From: Mycolicibacterium rhodesiae
GTDB taxonomy: Bacteria > Actinomycetota > Actinomycetes > Mycobacteriales > Mycobacteriaceae
DNA length: 64,000 nt
Direction: 5' to 3'
NCBI RefSeq assembly: GCF_002086695.1
Contig: NZ_MVIH01000005.1
Coordinates: 366,939-430,938 of the forward strand
Below are positions 26,059-34,764 of this stretch, one piece after another (the stretch's first letter is position 1; every line of letters starts with the position of its first letter). The position numbers and the translations under genes were made by a program. The notes beneath the pieces were generated by a model, which was not told the DNA's origin, ran no database searches, and saw only the letters and a list, made by a program, of their open reading frames with translations.

Positions 26059-27243
26059 ATGATGACTGAGCGGGTAATCGACCGGGTGCGCCAGGTCGCC
26101 GAGGAACTGCGCGGCCAGGGAACTGAGGGCGAGAAGGCCGGCAAGCTGACCGACGAGACCGTGAAGCTGATGAAGTCGGCGGGCAACATCCGCCTGCTTC
26201 AACCGAAGATCCACGGCGGGCTGGAAGTTCATCCTCGCGAATTCGCTGAGACGGTCATGGCCACTGCCGCGCTCGACCCGTCCGCGGGTTGGATCAACGG
26301 CGTCGTCGGCGTGCATCCCTATCAGCTGGCTTATGCCGACCCGCGGGTCGCCGAGGAGATCTGGGCCGACGACGTCGACACCTGGGTGGCCTCGCCCTAC
26401 GCCCCGCAGGGCATCGCCCGGCCGGTCGACGGCGGCTACATCTTCAACGGCCGCTGGCAGTTCAGCTCCGGAACCGACCACTGCGACTGGATCTTCCTGG
26501 GTGCGATGCTCGGCGATACCGACGGCAACCCCCTGATGCCGCCACAGATGCTGCACATGGTCCTGCCGCGCAAGGACTACGAGATCGTCGAGGACTCCTG
26601 GAATGTGGTGGGACTACGTGGCACCGGGTCCAAGGACGTCATCGTCAAGGACGCCTTCGTGCCGTCCTACCGCACGATGGACGCGATGAAAGTGATGGAT
26701 GGCACCGCTCAGCGCGAAGCCGGCATGACCGAGACGCTGTACCTGATGCCGTGGTCGACGATGTTCCCGCTGGGTATCTCCTCGGCCACCATCGGCATCG
26801 CCGAAGGTGCACTCGCCGCCGCACTGGACTATCAGCGGGAGCGCGTGAGCGCCAGCGGAGTAGCGATCAAGGACGACCCCTACGTCATGTATGCCATCGG
26901 TGAGGCCGCCGCCGACATCAACGCCGCCCGTCAGGAATTGCTCGCCAACGCCGACCGCATTTACGACTTGGTCGACGCAGGCAAGGAGGTGTCTTTCGAG
27001 GACCGGGCGGCGGGCCGCCGTACCCAGGTCCGCGCGGTGTGGCGCGCGGTATCCGCGGTCGACGAGATCTTCGCGCGGTGCGGCGGCAATGCTGCACGCA
27101 TGGACAAACCGCTGCAACGGTATTGGCGTGATGTGCACGTCGGGCAGGCGCACGCGATCCACGTTCCCGGAACGGTCTACCACGCGTCCGCCCTGAGCTC
27201 GCTGGGCGTGGACCCGCAGGGCCCGCTCCGGGCGATGATCTGA
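26059..27243 (+). CDS. Flavin-dependent phenol hydroxylase (HsaA-like, copy 2)
   Basis: 394 aa, same length as copy 1 with colinear motifs (WINGVVGVHPYQLAYADPRV, SSGTDHCDWIFLG, VGLRGTGSKDV). Differences concentrate in the first 70 residues and around residues 150-165. ATGATG start as in copy 1. First of a three-gene operon that repeats copy 1's order exactly. It likely hydroxylates a related but distinct phenolic intermediate; redundancy is the alternative. Confidence 0.88.
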   Translation: MMTERVIDRVRQVAEELRGQGTEGEKAGKLTDETVKLMKSAGNIRLLQPKIHGGLEVHPREFAETVMATAALDPSAGWINGVVGVHPYQLAYADPRVAEEIWADDVDTWVASPYAPQGIARPVDGGYIFNGRWQFSSGTDHCDWIFLGAMLGDTDGNPLMPPQMLHMVLPRKDYEIVEDSWNVVGLRGTGSKDVIVKDAFVPSYRTMDAMKVMDGTAQREAGMTETLYLMPWSTMFPLGISSATIGIAEGALAAALDYQRERVSASGVAIKDDPYVMYAIGEAAADINAARQELLANADRIYDLVDAGKEVSFEDRAAGRRTQVRAVWRAVSAVDEIFARCGGNAARMDKPLQRYWRDVHVGQAHAIHVPGTVYHASALSSLGVDPQGPLRAMI

Positions 27244-27254
27244 GGCGGAGAAGC

Positions 27255-28163
27255 ATGAGTCTGATCAAAGGCCTGGGCTACGTCACCGTTGCCGCCTCCG
27301 ATATCGAACGCTGGCGACATTTCGCATTCGGCGTCCTCGGTTTTGCCCAGGGCCAGGGTTCCGATGCGTCAGCGCTGTACCTGCGGATGGACGAACGAGC
27401 CGCGCGCATCATCGTCGTGCCCGGTGATGTGGACAAGATCGTCACGGTCGGCTGGGAGGTGCGCGACCACGCCGACCTGGAGCGGGTCAAAACTTCCCTC
27501 GATTCCGCCGGGGTTGCATTCAAGCAACTGTCGCTGGATGAAGCAGACAGCAGGCGTGTCGAGGAAGCGATCGCCTTCGACGATCCCGCCGGAACCTCGC
27601 TGGAGGTCTTCCACGGCGCGGTCCTCGACCACTCCCCTGTCGTGACCCCGTTCGGCGCGCGTTTCGTCACCGGCAATCAGGGACTGGGCCACGTCGTGCT
27701 GCCCGCCCTCGACGTCGACGGCGCGTTCGCCTTCTACACCGACGTCCTGGGGTTCAAGTCCCGCGGCGCATTCCGGGTCCCCGCGCCGCCCGAATTCGGA
27801 CCGATCCGGGTGCGGTTCATGGGTGTCAACCAACGTCACCACAGTTTGGCGATCTGCCCCGCGCAAACAGTTCGCGATCCCGGACTGATCCACCTGATGG
27901 TCGAAGTCGACTCGCTCGACGCAGTGGGTCAGGCGCTAGATCGGGTCAACGCGGAGGGCTTTGCACTATCGTCGACCCTGGGTCGGCACACCAACGACAA
28001 GATGGTGTCGTTCTACGTGCGCGCGCCCGGCGATTGGGACATCGAATTCGGCACCGAAGGGATGCGCGTCGACGAAATGTACTACACCGCAGAGGAAATC
28101 ACCGCCGACAGCTACTGGGGACATCAGTGGGTGTCCGACCTTCCGGCGGCCATGCGTCCATGA
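27255..28163 (+). CDS. Extradiol catechol dioxygenase (HsaC/BphC-like, copy 2)
   Basis: 302 aa, identical in length to copy 1. Ligands His146, His213 and Glu264 and catalytic His196 and His245 are all preserved, so it should be active. Begins 11 nt after the hydroxylase stop, and its stop overlaps the next start by 4 nt (ATGA). Confidence 0.9.
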   Translation: MSLIKGLGYVTVAASDIERWRHFAFGVLGFAQGQGSDASALYLRMDERAARIIVVPGDVDKIVTVGWEVRDHADLERVKTSLDSAGVAFKQLSLDEADSRRVEEAIAFDDPAGTSLEVFHGAVLDHSPVVTPFGARFVTGNQGLGHVVLPALDVDGAFAFYTDVLGFKSRGAFRVPAPPEFGPIRVRFMGVNQRHHSLAICPAQTVRDPGLIHLMVEVDSLDAVGQALDRVNAEGFALSSTLGRHTNDKMVSFYVRAPGDWDIEFGTEGMRVDEMYYTAEEITADSYWGHQWVSDLPAAMRP

Positions 28164-29629
28164 CAGTCGAAGATGACGTCAGCCCGGTCCCCGCATCGTC
28201 GATCGACCATTGGGATCACGAGGCCGACGTGGTTATCGTCGGCTACGGCATCGCCGGTGCGGCGGCAGCGGTGGAATCGGCGCGTGCAGGTGCCGACGTG
28301 CTGGTGCTGGAGCGCACCGGATCCTGGGGTGGCGCCGCGGCAATGGCCGGCGGGTTCATCTACCTGGGCGGCGGCACACCGATCCAGAAGGCCTGTGGTT
28401 TCGAGGATTCGCCGTCGAACATGGCGGCATTCCTCAACGTCGCGATGGGGCCGGGCGCTGACGAGGCCCGCATCGCGGACTACTGCGACGGCAGCCTGGA
28501 GCACTTCGAGTGGCTGACCGAGTGCGGTGTGCCGTTCAAGCCGGAGTTCTGGGGAGAGCCCGGCTGGGAGCCGCCCGGCGACCAGGGGCTGATGTTCACC
28601 GGCGGCGAGAACGCCTACCCGTTCAACACGATCGCCGAACCCGCTCCGCGCGGGCACATCCCGCAGATGACGGGAAAAGTCGCCGGCGAGAAGAGCGGCG
28701 GCTTCATGTTGATGAAGCCATTGGTCGAGACCGCGACGTCGCTCGGCGTGCGAGCCGTCTACGACGTGCGGGTGCAGACGCTGGTCGTCGAATCCGATGG
28801 CCGGGTGGCCGGAGTGGTGGCGCGACAATACGGCGAGACGGTGCGGGTGCGCGCCCGGCGCGGGGTCATGCTGGCCGCAGGCAGCTTCGCCTACAGCGAG
28901 TCGATGGTCAAACAGTTCGCACCGGCCATCGCGGGACGTCCCGCCGCCTCCATCGAACAGCACGACGGCCGCGCGATCCGGATGGCGCAGGCACTCGGCG
29001 CTGACCTCGCACACATGGACGCCACCGAGGTGGCGTTCCTCATCGATCCGCAGCAGACCGTGCGCGGTGTTCTCGTCAACGGCCTCGGCCAGCGGTATGT
29101 CCCCGAGGACATGTACTCCGGGCGCATCGGGCAGCTGACGCTGTACCGGCAGGAGGACACCGCCTACCTGATCATCGACGGTGACGCACAAGAGGAAGCC
29201 ATGGCGGCGACATCGGCCACCCCGTTCCTCAAGCGGCCCGCGACGTGGGTGTGCGACACGGTCGCCGAGCTGGAGGCCGAGATCGGTCTCCCGGTCGGCT
29301 CCCTGCAAGCGACGATCGGCGCCTATAACGAGGCGGCCGCGCGCGGCGAGGATCCGTTGCTGCACAAGAAGCCGGAGTGGATCAAGCCCGTCGGTAACCC
29401 GGTCGGCGCGATCGACCTGCGGGCGAGCTGCGGTGGTTTCACGCTCGGCGGACTGATGACCTCGTTGGACGGCGAAGTACTGCATGTCAGCGGGAACCCC
29501 ATCCCCGGACTGTTCGCGGCGGGGCGCTGTACCGCGGGGCTTGCGGCGTGGGGTTATGCCAGCGGTATCTCACTCGGTGACGGCAGCTTCTACGGCCGTC
29601 GCGCCGGTCGTGCGGCCTCGAGCGCGTAG
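28160..29629 (+). CDS. FAD-dependent oxidoreductase, KstD-like (copy 2)
   Basis: 489 aa from ATG 28160 (ATGA overlap with the dioxygenase stop). FAD motif GYGIAGAAAAVESARAG and C-terminal GRCTAGLAAWGYASGISLGDGSFYGRRAG, as in copy 1. Colinear paralogue. The consistent third position in both operons suggests that it acts on the same intermediate class as the ring-cleavage enzymes, perhaps introducing the double bond that leads to aromatisation. Confidence 0.87.
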   Translation: MTVEDDVSPVPASSIDHWDHEADVVIVGYGIAGAAAAVESARAGADVLVLERTGSWGGAAAMAGGFIYLGGGTPIQKACGFEDSPSNMAAFLNVAMGPGADEARIADYCDGSLEHFEWLTECGVPFKPEFWGEPGWEPPGDQGLMFTGGENAYPFNTIAEPAPRGHIPQMTGKVAGEKSGGFMLMKPLVETATSLGVRAVYDVRVQTLVVESDGRVAGVVARQYGETVRVRARRGVMLAAGSFAYSESMVKQFAPAIAGRPAASIEQHDGRAIRMAQALGADLAHMDATEVAFLIDPQQTVRGVLVNGLGQRYVPEDMYSGRIGQLTLYRQEDTAYLIIDGDAQEEAMAATSATPFLKRPATWVCDTVAELEAEIGLPVGSLQATIGAYNEAAARGEDPLLHKKPEWIKPVGNPVGAIDLRASCGGFTLGGLMTSLDGEVLHVSGNPIPGLFAAGRCTAGLAAWGYASGISLGDGSFYGRRAGRAASSA

Positions 29630-29732
29630 CTCCATCAGGCTGATCTCTTTTCTCCCGCCTCGCAGTGGTGGGTGCGTGCCACGCCCCGCCGTGAGCTCTT
29701 GTGGTGACCCTCAACTTTCCTCGGCGTTTCAT

Positions 29733-29795
29733 GTGACAGCGAGCACATCACTGTGCTAAAAGTATATTACTAATAGTCATATGCCTGGTTGGCAT
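29733..29795 (+). promoter_or_regulatory. AT-rich promoter/operator region of the IclR gene
   Basis: GTGACA (29733-29738) and TAAAAG (29757-29762) are 18 nt apart. They are followed by an AT-rich stretch with inverted repeats AGTA-TAT-TACT (29761-29771) and ATGCC-TGGTT-GGCAT (29781-29795) immediately before the SD. The composition stands out from the GC-rich surroundings. IclR regulators usually control their own promoter, so these repeats are candidate autoregulatory sites. The 15-bp motif of the other promoters was not found here. Confidence 0.45.
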
Positions 29796-29819
29796 GCCGC
29801 TGAAAACTAGGAGGCCCTC

Positions 29820-30665
29820 ATGACAATGGCTGTCGAGAAGGCGGGCGAGACGCCCAGCGCCGTCATTGACCGGATTTCGCTGGTGCTTGATTCTTTCGAC
29901 GGCCCGGGCCGCTTGACACTCGCACAGATCGTTCGCCGAACGGGCCTGCCGCGGTCGTCCGCGCATCGCATGCTCGAGCGCCTCGTCGCCTTGCGCTGGC
30001 TGCGCCGCGAGGGCCGCGACTACGAACTCGGAATGCGGCTGGTCGAGCTCGGATCACTGGCTCTGCACCAGGACCGCATTCACCGGGCCGCCATCCCGTT
30101 GTTGCGTGACCTGCACCGAGCGACGGGATTGGTTGTGCACCTTGCGGTCCTCGACGGGTCCGATGTGGTCTACCTGGAGAAGATCGGTGATCACATGGGC
30201 GGGGCGATTCCCACCCGGGTCGGCGGTCGTCAGCCGGCACACTGTACGGCGGTGGGAAAGGCGATCCTCGCCGACAACCACATCACGGAGGTCGATCTGA
30301 CCGACCGCAAGACCCGGTTCTCGATCGCAACGACTCCTCAACTGGTCGCCGAGTTGGCCAAGATCCGCGCGCACGGCGTGGCGTTCGAACGCGAGGAATC
30401 GCTGCCCGGCTTCGGCTGTGTGGCCGCGCCCATCGGCCCGGCCGGTCACGCGGTGGCCGCGGTCTCGGTCTGCGGGCCGATGAACCGGATGGCCTTCGAC
30501 AACCGACTGGTCGCGCCGGTGAGAATGACGGCAATGGGTATCTGGCGCAGTGCTGAGGACGGCGCCGACCGTGTTGCGCCCACCCTGCAGTCCCTGCGCC
30601 CGCTACGGGTCGGCCCCGCTCCCCGACCCATGGGACGGGATTCGGCTTCGTTGCAGCCGGCGTGA
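29820..30665 (+). CDS. IclR family transcriptional regulator
   Basis: 281 aa. N-terminal winged helix (about 14-75) with TLAQIVRRTGLPRSSAHRMLERLVALRWLRREG, and the C-terminal effector domain with the HLAVLDGSDVVYLEKIG and HCTAVGKAIL blocks conserved in IclR. Aggagg SD 5 nt before the ATG. Regulators of this family sense aromatic or acidic metabolites and control catabolic operons. Overlaps the esterase gene by 4 nt (GTGA) and follows the HsaA2 operon, so it probably acts on the surrounding cluster. Confidence 0.9.
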   Translation: MTMAVEKAGETPSAVIDRISLVLDSFDGPGRLTLAQIVRRTGLPRSSAHRMLERLVALRWLRREGRDYELGMRLVELGSLALHQDRIHRAAIPLLRDLHRATGLVVHLAVLDGSDVVYLEKIGDHMGGAIPTRVGGRQPAHCTAVGKAILADNHITEVDLTDRKTRFSIATTPQLVAELAKIRAHGVAFEREESLPGFGCVAAPIGPAGHAVAAVSVCGPMNRMAFDNRLVAPVRMTAMGIWRSAEDGADRVAPTLQSLRPLRVGPAPRPMGRDSASLQPA

Positions 30666-31585
30666 CTCTCGATCCTCAGATCGCAGGCCTGATCGAAACC
30701 CTGGACTCGGGGTTTCCGCCCGTGCATACGATGACGGGCGCCGAGGCGCGCGCCGCGATCCGCGCCCGTTTTGTGCCGAACCCGAACCCCGAACCGGTGT
30801 CCCACGTCATGGATCGCCAGATCGATGTCGCGGGTGGCAGCGTGGCTGTGCGGATCTACCGGCCCGAGTCCGGCGAGCCACTGCCGATACTCGTATATGC
30901 CCACGGTGGCGGATTTGTGTTCTGCGACCTCGACAGTCACGACGGATTGTGTCGTAACCTCGCCAATTCGATTCCTGCCGTGGTGGTTTCGGTCGACTAT
31001 CGATTGGCCCCCGAACACCGATGGCCCACCGCTGCCGAAGACGTCTTTGCCGCCACCCGGTGGGCAGCGGCGCATGCCGCGGAACTGGGCGGCGATCCCG
31101 GCCGAATCGCGGTGGGCGGGGACAGCGCAGGCGGCAACCTTGCTGCCGTCACCACGTTGATGGCGCGAGATCGTGACTCCGTGTCGATCGCCGCGCAGTT
31201 GCTGCTGTATCCCGTGATCGCCGCCGACTTTGACACCGAGTCCTACCGGCGTTACGGCCGCGGCTACTACAACCCGCGCCCGGCGCTCCAGTGGTATTGG
31301 GATCAGTACGTGCCGGCGGTCGAAGACCGTCAGCATCCGTACGCCTCGCCGCTGCAGGCGGATCTGACCGGTCTGCCGGCGGCCGTCGTCGTGCTGGCCG
31401 GCCACGATCCACTGCGCGATGAAGGGGTCGCCTATACGGATGCACTGGCGGCTGCGGGGACGCCGACCACGCGGTGCTCATTCGAGGGCGGCATCCACGG
31501 TTTCATGACGATGCCGATGCTGGACCTGGCCCACCAGGCTCGCCGCGATGCGGCCCGTTCGTTAGGTGAGCTGCTCGGACGCTGA
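30662..31585 (+). CDS. Alpha/beta hydrolase, hormone-sensitive-lipase (HSL) family
   Basis: 307 aa from GTG 30662. Oxyanion HGGGFVF near 81-87, nucleophile in GDSAGGN, acid Asp in GHDPLRDEG, base His in GIHGF. Such esterases hydrolyse short acyl esters or lactones; a BVMO product is a plausible substrate. Translationally coupled to the IclR gene. Convergent with the OYE gene; the two CDSs overlap by 24 bp at their 3' ends. Confidence 0.9.
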   Translation: MTLDPQIAGLIETLDSGFPPVHTMTGAEARAAIRARFVPNPNPEPVSHVMDRQIDVAGGSVAVRIYRPESGEPLPILVYAHGGGFVFCDLDSHDGLCRNLANSIPAVVVSVDYRLAPEHRWPTAAEDVFAATRWAAAHAAELGGDPGRIAVGGDSAGGNLAAVTTLMARDRDSVSIAAQLLLYPVIAADFDTESYRRYGRGYYNPRPALQWYWDQYVPAVEDRQHPYASPLQADLTGLPAAVVVLAGHDPLRDEGVAYTDALAAAGTPTTRCSFEGGIHGFMTMPMLDLAHQARRDAARSLGELLGR

Positions 31586-32773
31586 CGGCACCGCCGAACC
31601 GTATCGTTGCACCGGGTCGAGCACGCAGTGCGTCCGGCCGAAAACCGTCACCATGCACTTGTTGTTGTGGTTGCACCGGCTATGCGAATCAGGTTGGGCC
31701 ATCATTGAATTGACGCGGTCAGGTTCACGCAACAGCGCCCGGCCCATCGCGAAGAAGTCAAAACCTTCGGCCAGCCCGGTCTGCAAGTGCTCGAGCTCGG
31801 TGATACCGCCAAGCAGGATGAGCTTGGTATTGCGCATCAGCGGCACGAACTGGCGCGCGGCATCCAGCATGTACAGGTCCTGGTATGGATACACACCCAT
31901 CGTCCGCTTGCCGAACAGCCGAACGGCCGGACGCAGCGCAGGCGGCATGACCCCGGCGAACTCCTTGACCGGCACATCCCCCCGGAACAGGTACATCGGC
32001 TTGTACACCGACGAACCCTGGGTCAGTTCCAGCGCATCCAGGGTGGCATCCGAATCGAGAAGCTGTGCGGTCCGTAGTGCCTCGTCGATCCAAATGCTGC
32101 CGGGCAGGCCGTCATCCATGTCCAGTTTGGCGATCACTGCGATCTGATCGCCCGTCACCTCACGGACGTGCTGGGCGATTTCGCGGACCAGCCGCGAACG
32201 GTTGTCGATGTCGCCGCCGTAGGAGTCCTTGCGCCGATTGATGAGCGGGCTGAGAAAGGAACTCGGCAGATAGAGATGGCCGAAATGCAGCTCGACCGCG
32301 TCGAATCCGGCGTCGATTGCGACCTGCGCGGCGTGACCGAATTGCATGATGACGGTGTGGATTTCCTCGATCGTGATGGCGCGGCAATACGCCATGGACG
32401 TCGGATTGACGAATCGGCTGGGGGCCACCGCCGTGACGCCGGTGAGCTTTCGCGGCGCCACCACTCCGGCATGCCCGAGTTGCGCCGATATCGCTGCTCC
32501 GGCCCCGTGTACGGCGTCGGTGAGTTTGCGCAGACCGCCAACCGCCGCGTTGCTCATCACGATCTGACCCGGCGCGCTGGCGCCCTGGGGTGACACGCAA
32601 CAGTAGGCGACTGTCGTCATGCCGACCCCGCCTTCTGCGAAGGCCAGGTGGAACGCGATCAAGTCATCGGTGACCTCACCGGATGGCGAGCGTCCCTCGG
32701 AGGTCGCGGCCTTGATCACTCGGTTACGCAGGGTCACCGGTCCAAGCCGCGCCGGGCTGAACACATCGCTCAT
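31562..32773 (-). CDS. NADH:flavin oxidoreductase, Old Yellow Enzyme family
   Basis: 403 aa TIM barrel with FMN, no C-terminal reductase fusion. AATSEGR near the N-terminus and the QLGHAG and ELHFGHLYLPSSFLSPLINRRKDSYGG blocks are those of OYE/2,4-dienoyl-CoA reductase-like proteins. The C-terminal CNHNNKC...HC cluster is a partial remnant of the Fe-S ligand set, with one Cys replaced by Asn. Probably reduces an alpha,beta-unsaturated ketone or acyl. Divergent from the Dabb gene over a 101-bp region. Confidence 0.88.
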   Translation of the reverse strand: MSDVFSPARLGPVTLRNRVIKAATSEGRSPSGEVTDDLIAFHLAFAEGGVGMTTVAYCCVSPQGASAPGQIVMSNAAVGGLRKLTDAVHGAGAAISAQLGHAGVVAPRKLTGVTAVAPSRFVNPTSMAYCRAITIEEIHTVIMQFGHAAQVAIDAGFDAVELHFGHLYLPSSFLSPLINRRKDSYGGDIDNRSRLVREIAQHVREVTGDQIAVIAKLDMDDGLPGSIWIDEALRTAQLLDSDATLDALELTQGSSVYKPMYLFRGDVPVKEFAGVMPPALRPAVRLFGKRTMGVYPYQDLYMLDAARQFVPLMRNTKLILLGGITELEHLQTGLAEGFDFFAMGRALLREPDRVNSMMAQPDSHSRCNHNNKCMVTVFGRTHCVLDPVQRYGSAVPSASEQLT

Positions 32774-32816
32774 CGGATCACGATCGCGCCGTCACCACGT
32801 GCGGTCAACGGTGGTT

Positions 32817-32831
32817 TCCCGTTGGCCGGGA
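32817..32831 (+). promoter_or_regulatory. Candidate regulon operator, OYE/Dabb divergent promoter
   Basis: TCCCGTTGGCCGGGA: perfect 5-bp arms (TCCCG/CGGGA) around a 5-nt centre, between the starts at 32773 and 32875. Confidence 0.5.
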
Positions 32832-32861
32832 GCTGCTGCGGAACACCGCGGCCACGGACCG

Positions 32862-32867
32862 TAGCGT
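32862..32867 (+). promoter_or_regulatory. -10 box (TAGCGT) of a leaderless promoter
   Basis: TAGCGT ends 7 nt before the ATG at 32875, consistent with leaderless transcription of the following gene. Confidence 0.5.
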
Positions 32868-32874
32868 CGCGATC

Positions 32875-33861
32875 ATGGCCGAGGTGTTCATCGTCGACCG
32901 CGTGGTCACCGCCCCGGGTTGCGCACAGAGTTTCGTCGACTCCTACCTGTCCGGGTACGCCCCCGGCGCACGGGATCGAGGCATGGAGTTGCGCGATGTA
33001 TTGGTGAGCCCGGCGATACTGTTCGACGACCGCCCCAACGTCGTCACGATCACCTGGTCGTTGCCCAGCCCGCAGGCGTGGTGGCAGATGACCTGGCGAG
33101 CTCGGCCCGATCCTACGGTCGCTCGCTGGTGGGAGGGCGTTTCAGAGCTGGTGGTCGAGCGCAGCCGCAGCGTCGCGACGCGCAGCCACGATATCGATCA
33201 CACCGAGACCCTGGAACCGATGCCCGCTGCACGCAATGGAAGCCCGACGGTGGCTGTCACTCGGTTACTGGACGTTGTCGAGTCGGAGCGCCCTCGGGTA
33301 CTGAACGCATTACGGACGGCAGCCGAGGCCGGCGACCCGCTGCGGGCACTGGTCGAACCGACGGATGCGGGATCACGCAACGGCGGCGACATCCTCGTGC
33401 ATCTTCGGTTTCCGGACCTCAATGCCTGGGCCCGAAGCGATTTCGATGATGCGCTTCGCGATCCGGCGATCACCAACGTCAACGGCGTGACGTACCGGGG
33501 AACTCCGCTGCGTCGGGGTACCGGCACGGTGTACCGAGCGTTGCTACTGCGGGTACCGCCGGAGGTCCCCGCGGACCGGGTCAGCGCATTCGAACACGAA
33601 CTCGCGATGATGCCCAGATATGTGTCCACCATCCGGGCATGGCAATTGAGCCCCGTCGATGAGGCGGTCGGGACCACAGGCTGGACTCATGTCTTCGAGC
33701 AGGAGTTCACCGACGTCGACGGATTGATGGGGCCCTACCTGATGCACCCCATCCACTGGGCCGTGGTGGATCGCTGGTTCGATCCGGAGACGACAGACAT
33801 GATCGTCCGGGACCGCGTGTGCCACAGCTTCTGCCGAACCGACCAACCCGTCCTGAGCTGA
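32875..33861 (+). CDS. Protein with two dimeric alpha-beta barrel-like domains (Dabb-like)
   Basis: 328 aa. The C-terminal part (about 220-310) carries a Dabb/stress-responsive A-B barrel pattern: LLLRVPPEVPADRVSAFEHELAMMP then WTHVFEQEFTDVDGLMGPYLMHPIHWAVVDRW. The N-terminal third (about 1-105) looks like a second, diverged barrel with a WWQMTWRARPDP segment. Dabb proteins include heme and polyketide-cyclase-like enzymes, so a catalytic role in the pathway is possible. Leaderless promoter. No closer functional name supported. Confidence 0.6.
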   Translation: MAEVFIVDRVVTAPGCAQSFVDSYLSGYAPGARDRGMELRDVLVSPAILFDDRPNVVTITWSLPSPQAWWQMTWRARPDPTVARWWEGVSELVVERSRSVATRSHDIDHTETLEPMPAARNGSPTVAVTRLLDVVESERPRVLNALRTAAEAGDPLRALVEPTDAGSRNGGDILVHLRFPDLNAWARSDFDDALRDPAITNVNGVTYRGTPLRRGTGTVYRALLLRVPPEVPADRVSAFEHELAMMPRYVSTIRAWQLSPVDEAVGTTGWTHVFEQEFTDVDGLMGPYLMHPIHWAVVDRWFDPETTDMIVRDRVCHSFCRTDQPVLS

Positions 33862-33876
33862 AGCCCAGCCGGCTCC

Positions 33877-34764
33877 TCAGATCCCGGCGGGCGCGATATT
33901 CGGGTTCGCCGTCGCCGGTGGCTCCAGCGGCGGCAACGCGGTGAGCCCGTCCAGCGAATGCACCGGAAGATGTTGCGACCACGGGTAATGCAAGCTGAAG
34001 GCCACCAGGCCCGTGCGCTGCTCGGCAGGCAGGTGGCACATCGCCAAGACGGTCTCGGCCAGGTATTCGACCGGCTCGGTGGGGAAACTGTCCGGAATCA
34101 GCGACGCCGCACCGGGAGTGCGCACCGCCGTGGACGGGCCGACACAGTTCACCGCGATATTGGCGTCGAGCAACTCGGCCGCGACGCCTTGGGTGAACCG
34201 GTGCAACGCGGCCTTGCACGACGCGTAGATCACGTCGCCCGCGGTCTTGTTGTAGTCGCGGTACGGCCGAACCGGTGACACCCCGGTGACCGAGCCGATG
34301 TTCACGATCCAGCCCGCCCCCTGTCGACGCATATGGGGCACTGCGGCTTTCGTCAACACGAACGGTGTTCTCAGATAGTGCTCGACGGTCCGGTCGAACG
34401 TCTCCAGGGACATGTTTTCGACCACTGAATAGTCGGCGAATCCCGCATTGTTGACCACGATGTCGATACGGCCGGTGCGCTCCACCACCGCATCCACCAG
34501 CCCGTCACGCGCTGCGGAATCCTCCAGGTCGGCGGCGAGACCGAAAGCCTGCCCGCCCGCGTCGTCGATGAGTGCGAGTGTCTCCTCGATGGTGCCGGGT
34601 AAAGCCTCGGTGTTCCCGGACCGAAGCGAGGGCGAGGGCGTGTAGGCCCGGGCGGTGACCGCGACGGTCGCGCCTTCGGCGGCAAGCCGCTGGGCGATCG
34701 CCCGCCCGATCCCACGACTGCTTCCGGTCACCAACGCCGTCTTGCCGGCAAGGATCTGACTCAT
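33877..34764 (-). CDS. Short-chain dehydrogenase/reductase
   Basis: 295 aa from ATG 34764 (ATGA overlap with the BVMO3 stop). TGSSRGIGRAIAQRLAAEGA cofactor motif, NNAG, catalytic Ser in IGSVTG, and a YASCK motif shifted by an insertion (RPYRDYNKTAGDVIYASCKAAL). A C-terminal extension after FSLHYPW is uncommon. Coupled to BVMO3, it might produce the ketone that BVMO3 oxidises, or act on the resulting alcohol. Confidence 0.85.
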   Translation of the reverse strand: MSQILAGKTALVTGSSRGIGRAIAQRLAAEGATVAVTARAYTPSPSLRSGNTEALPGTIEETLALIDDAGGQAFGLAADLEDSAARDGLVDAVVERTGRIDIVVNNAGFADYSVVENMSLETFDRTVEHYLRTPFVLTKAAVPHMRRQGAGWIVNIGSVTGVSPVRPYRDYNKTAGDVIYASCKAALHRFTQGVAAELLDANIAVNCVGPSTAVRTPGAASLIPDSFPTEPVEYLAETVLAMCHLPAEQRTGLVAFSLHYPWSQHLPVHSLDGLTALPPLEPPATANPNIAPAGI

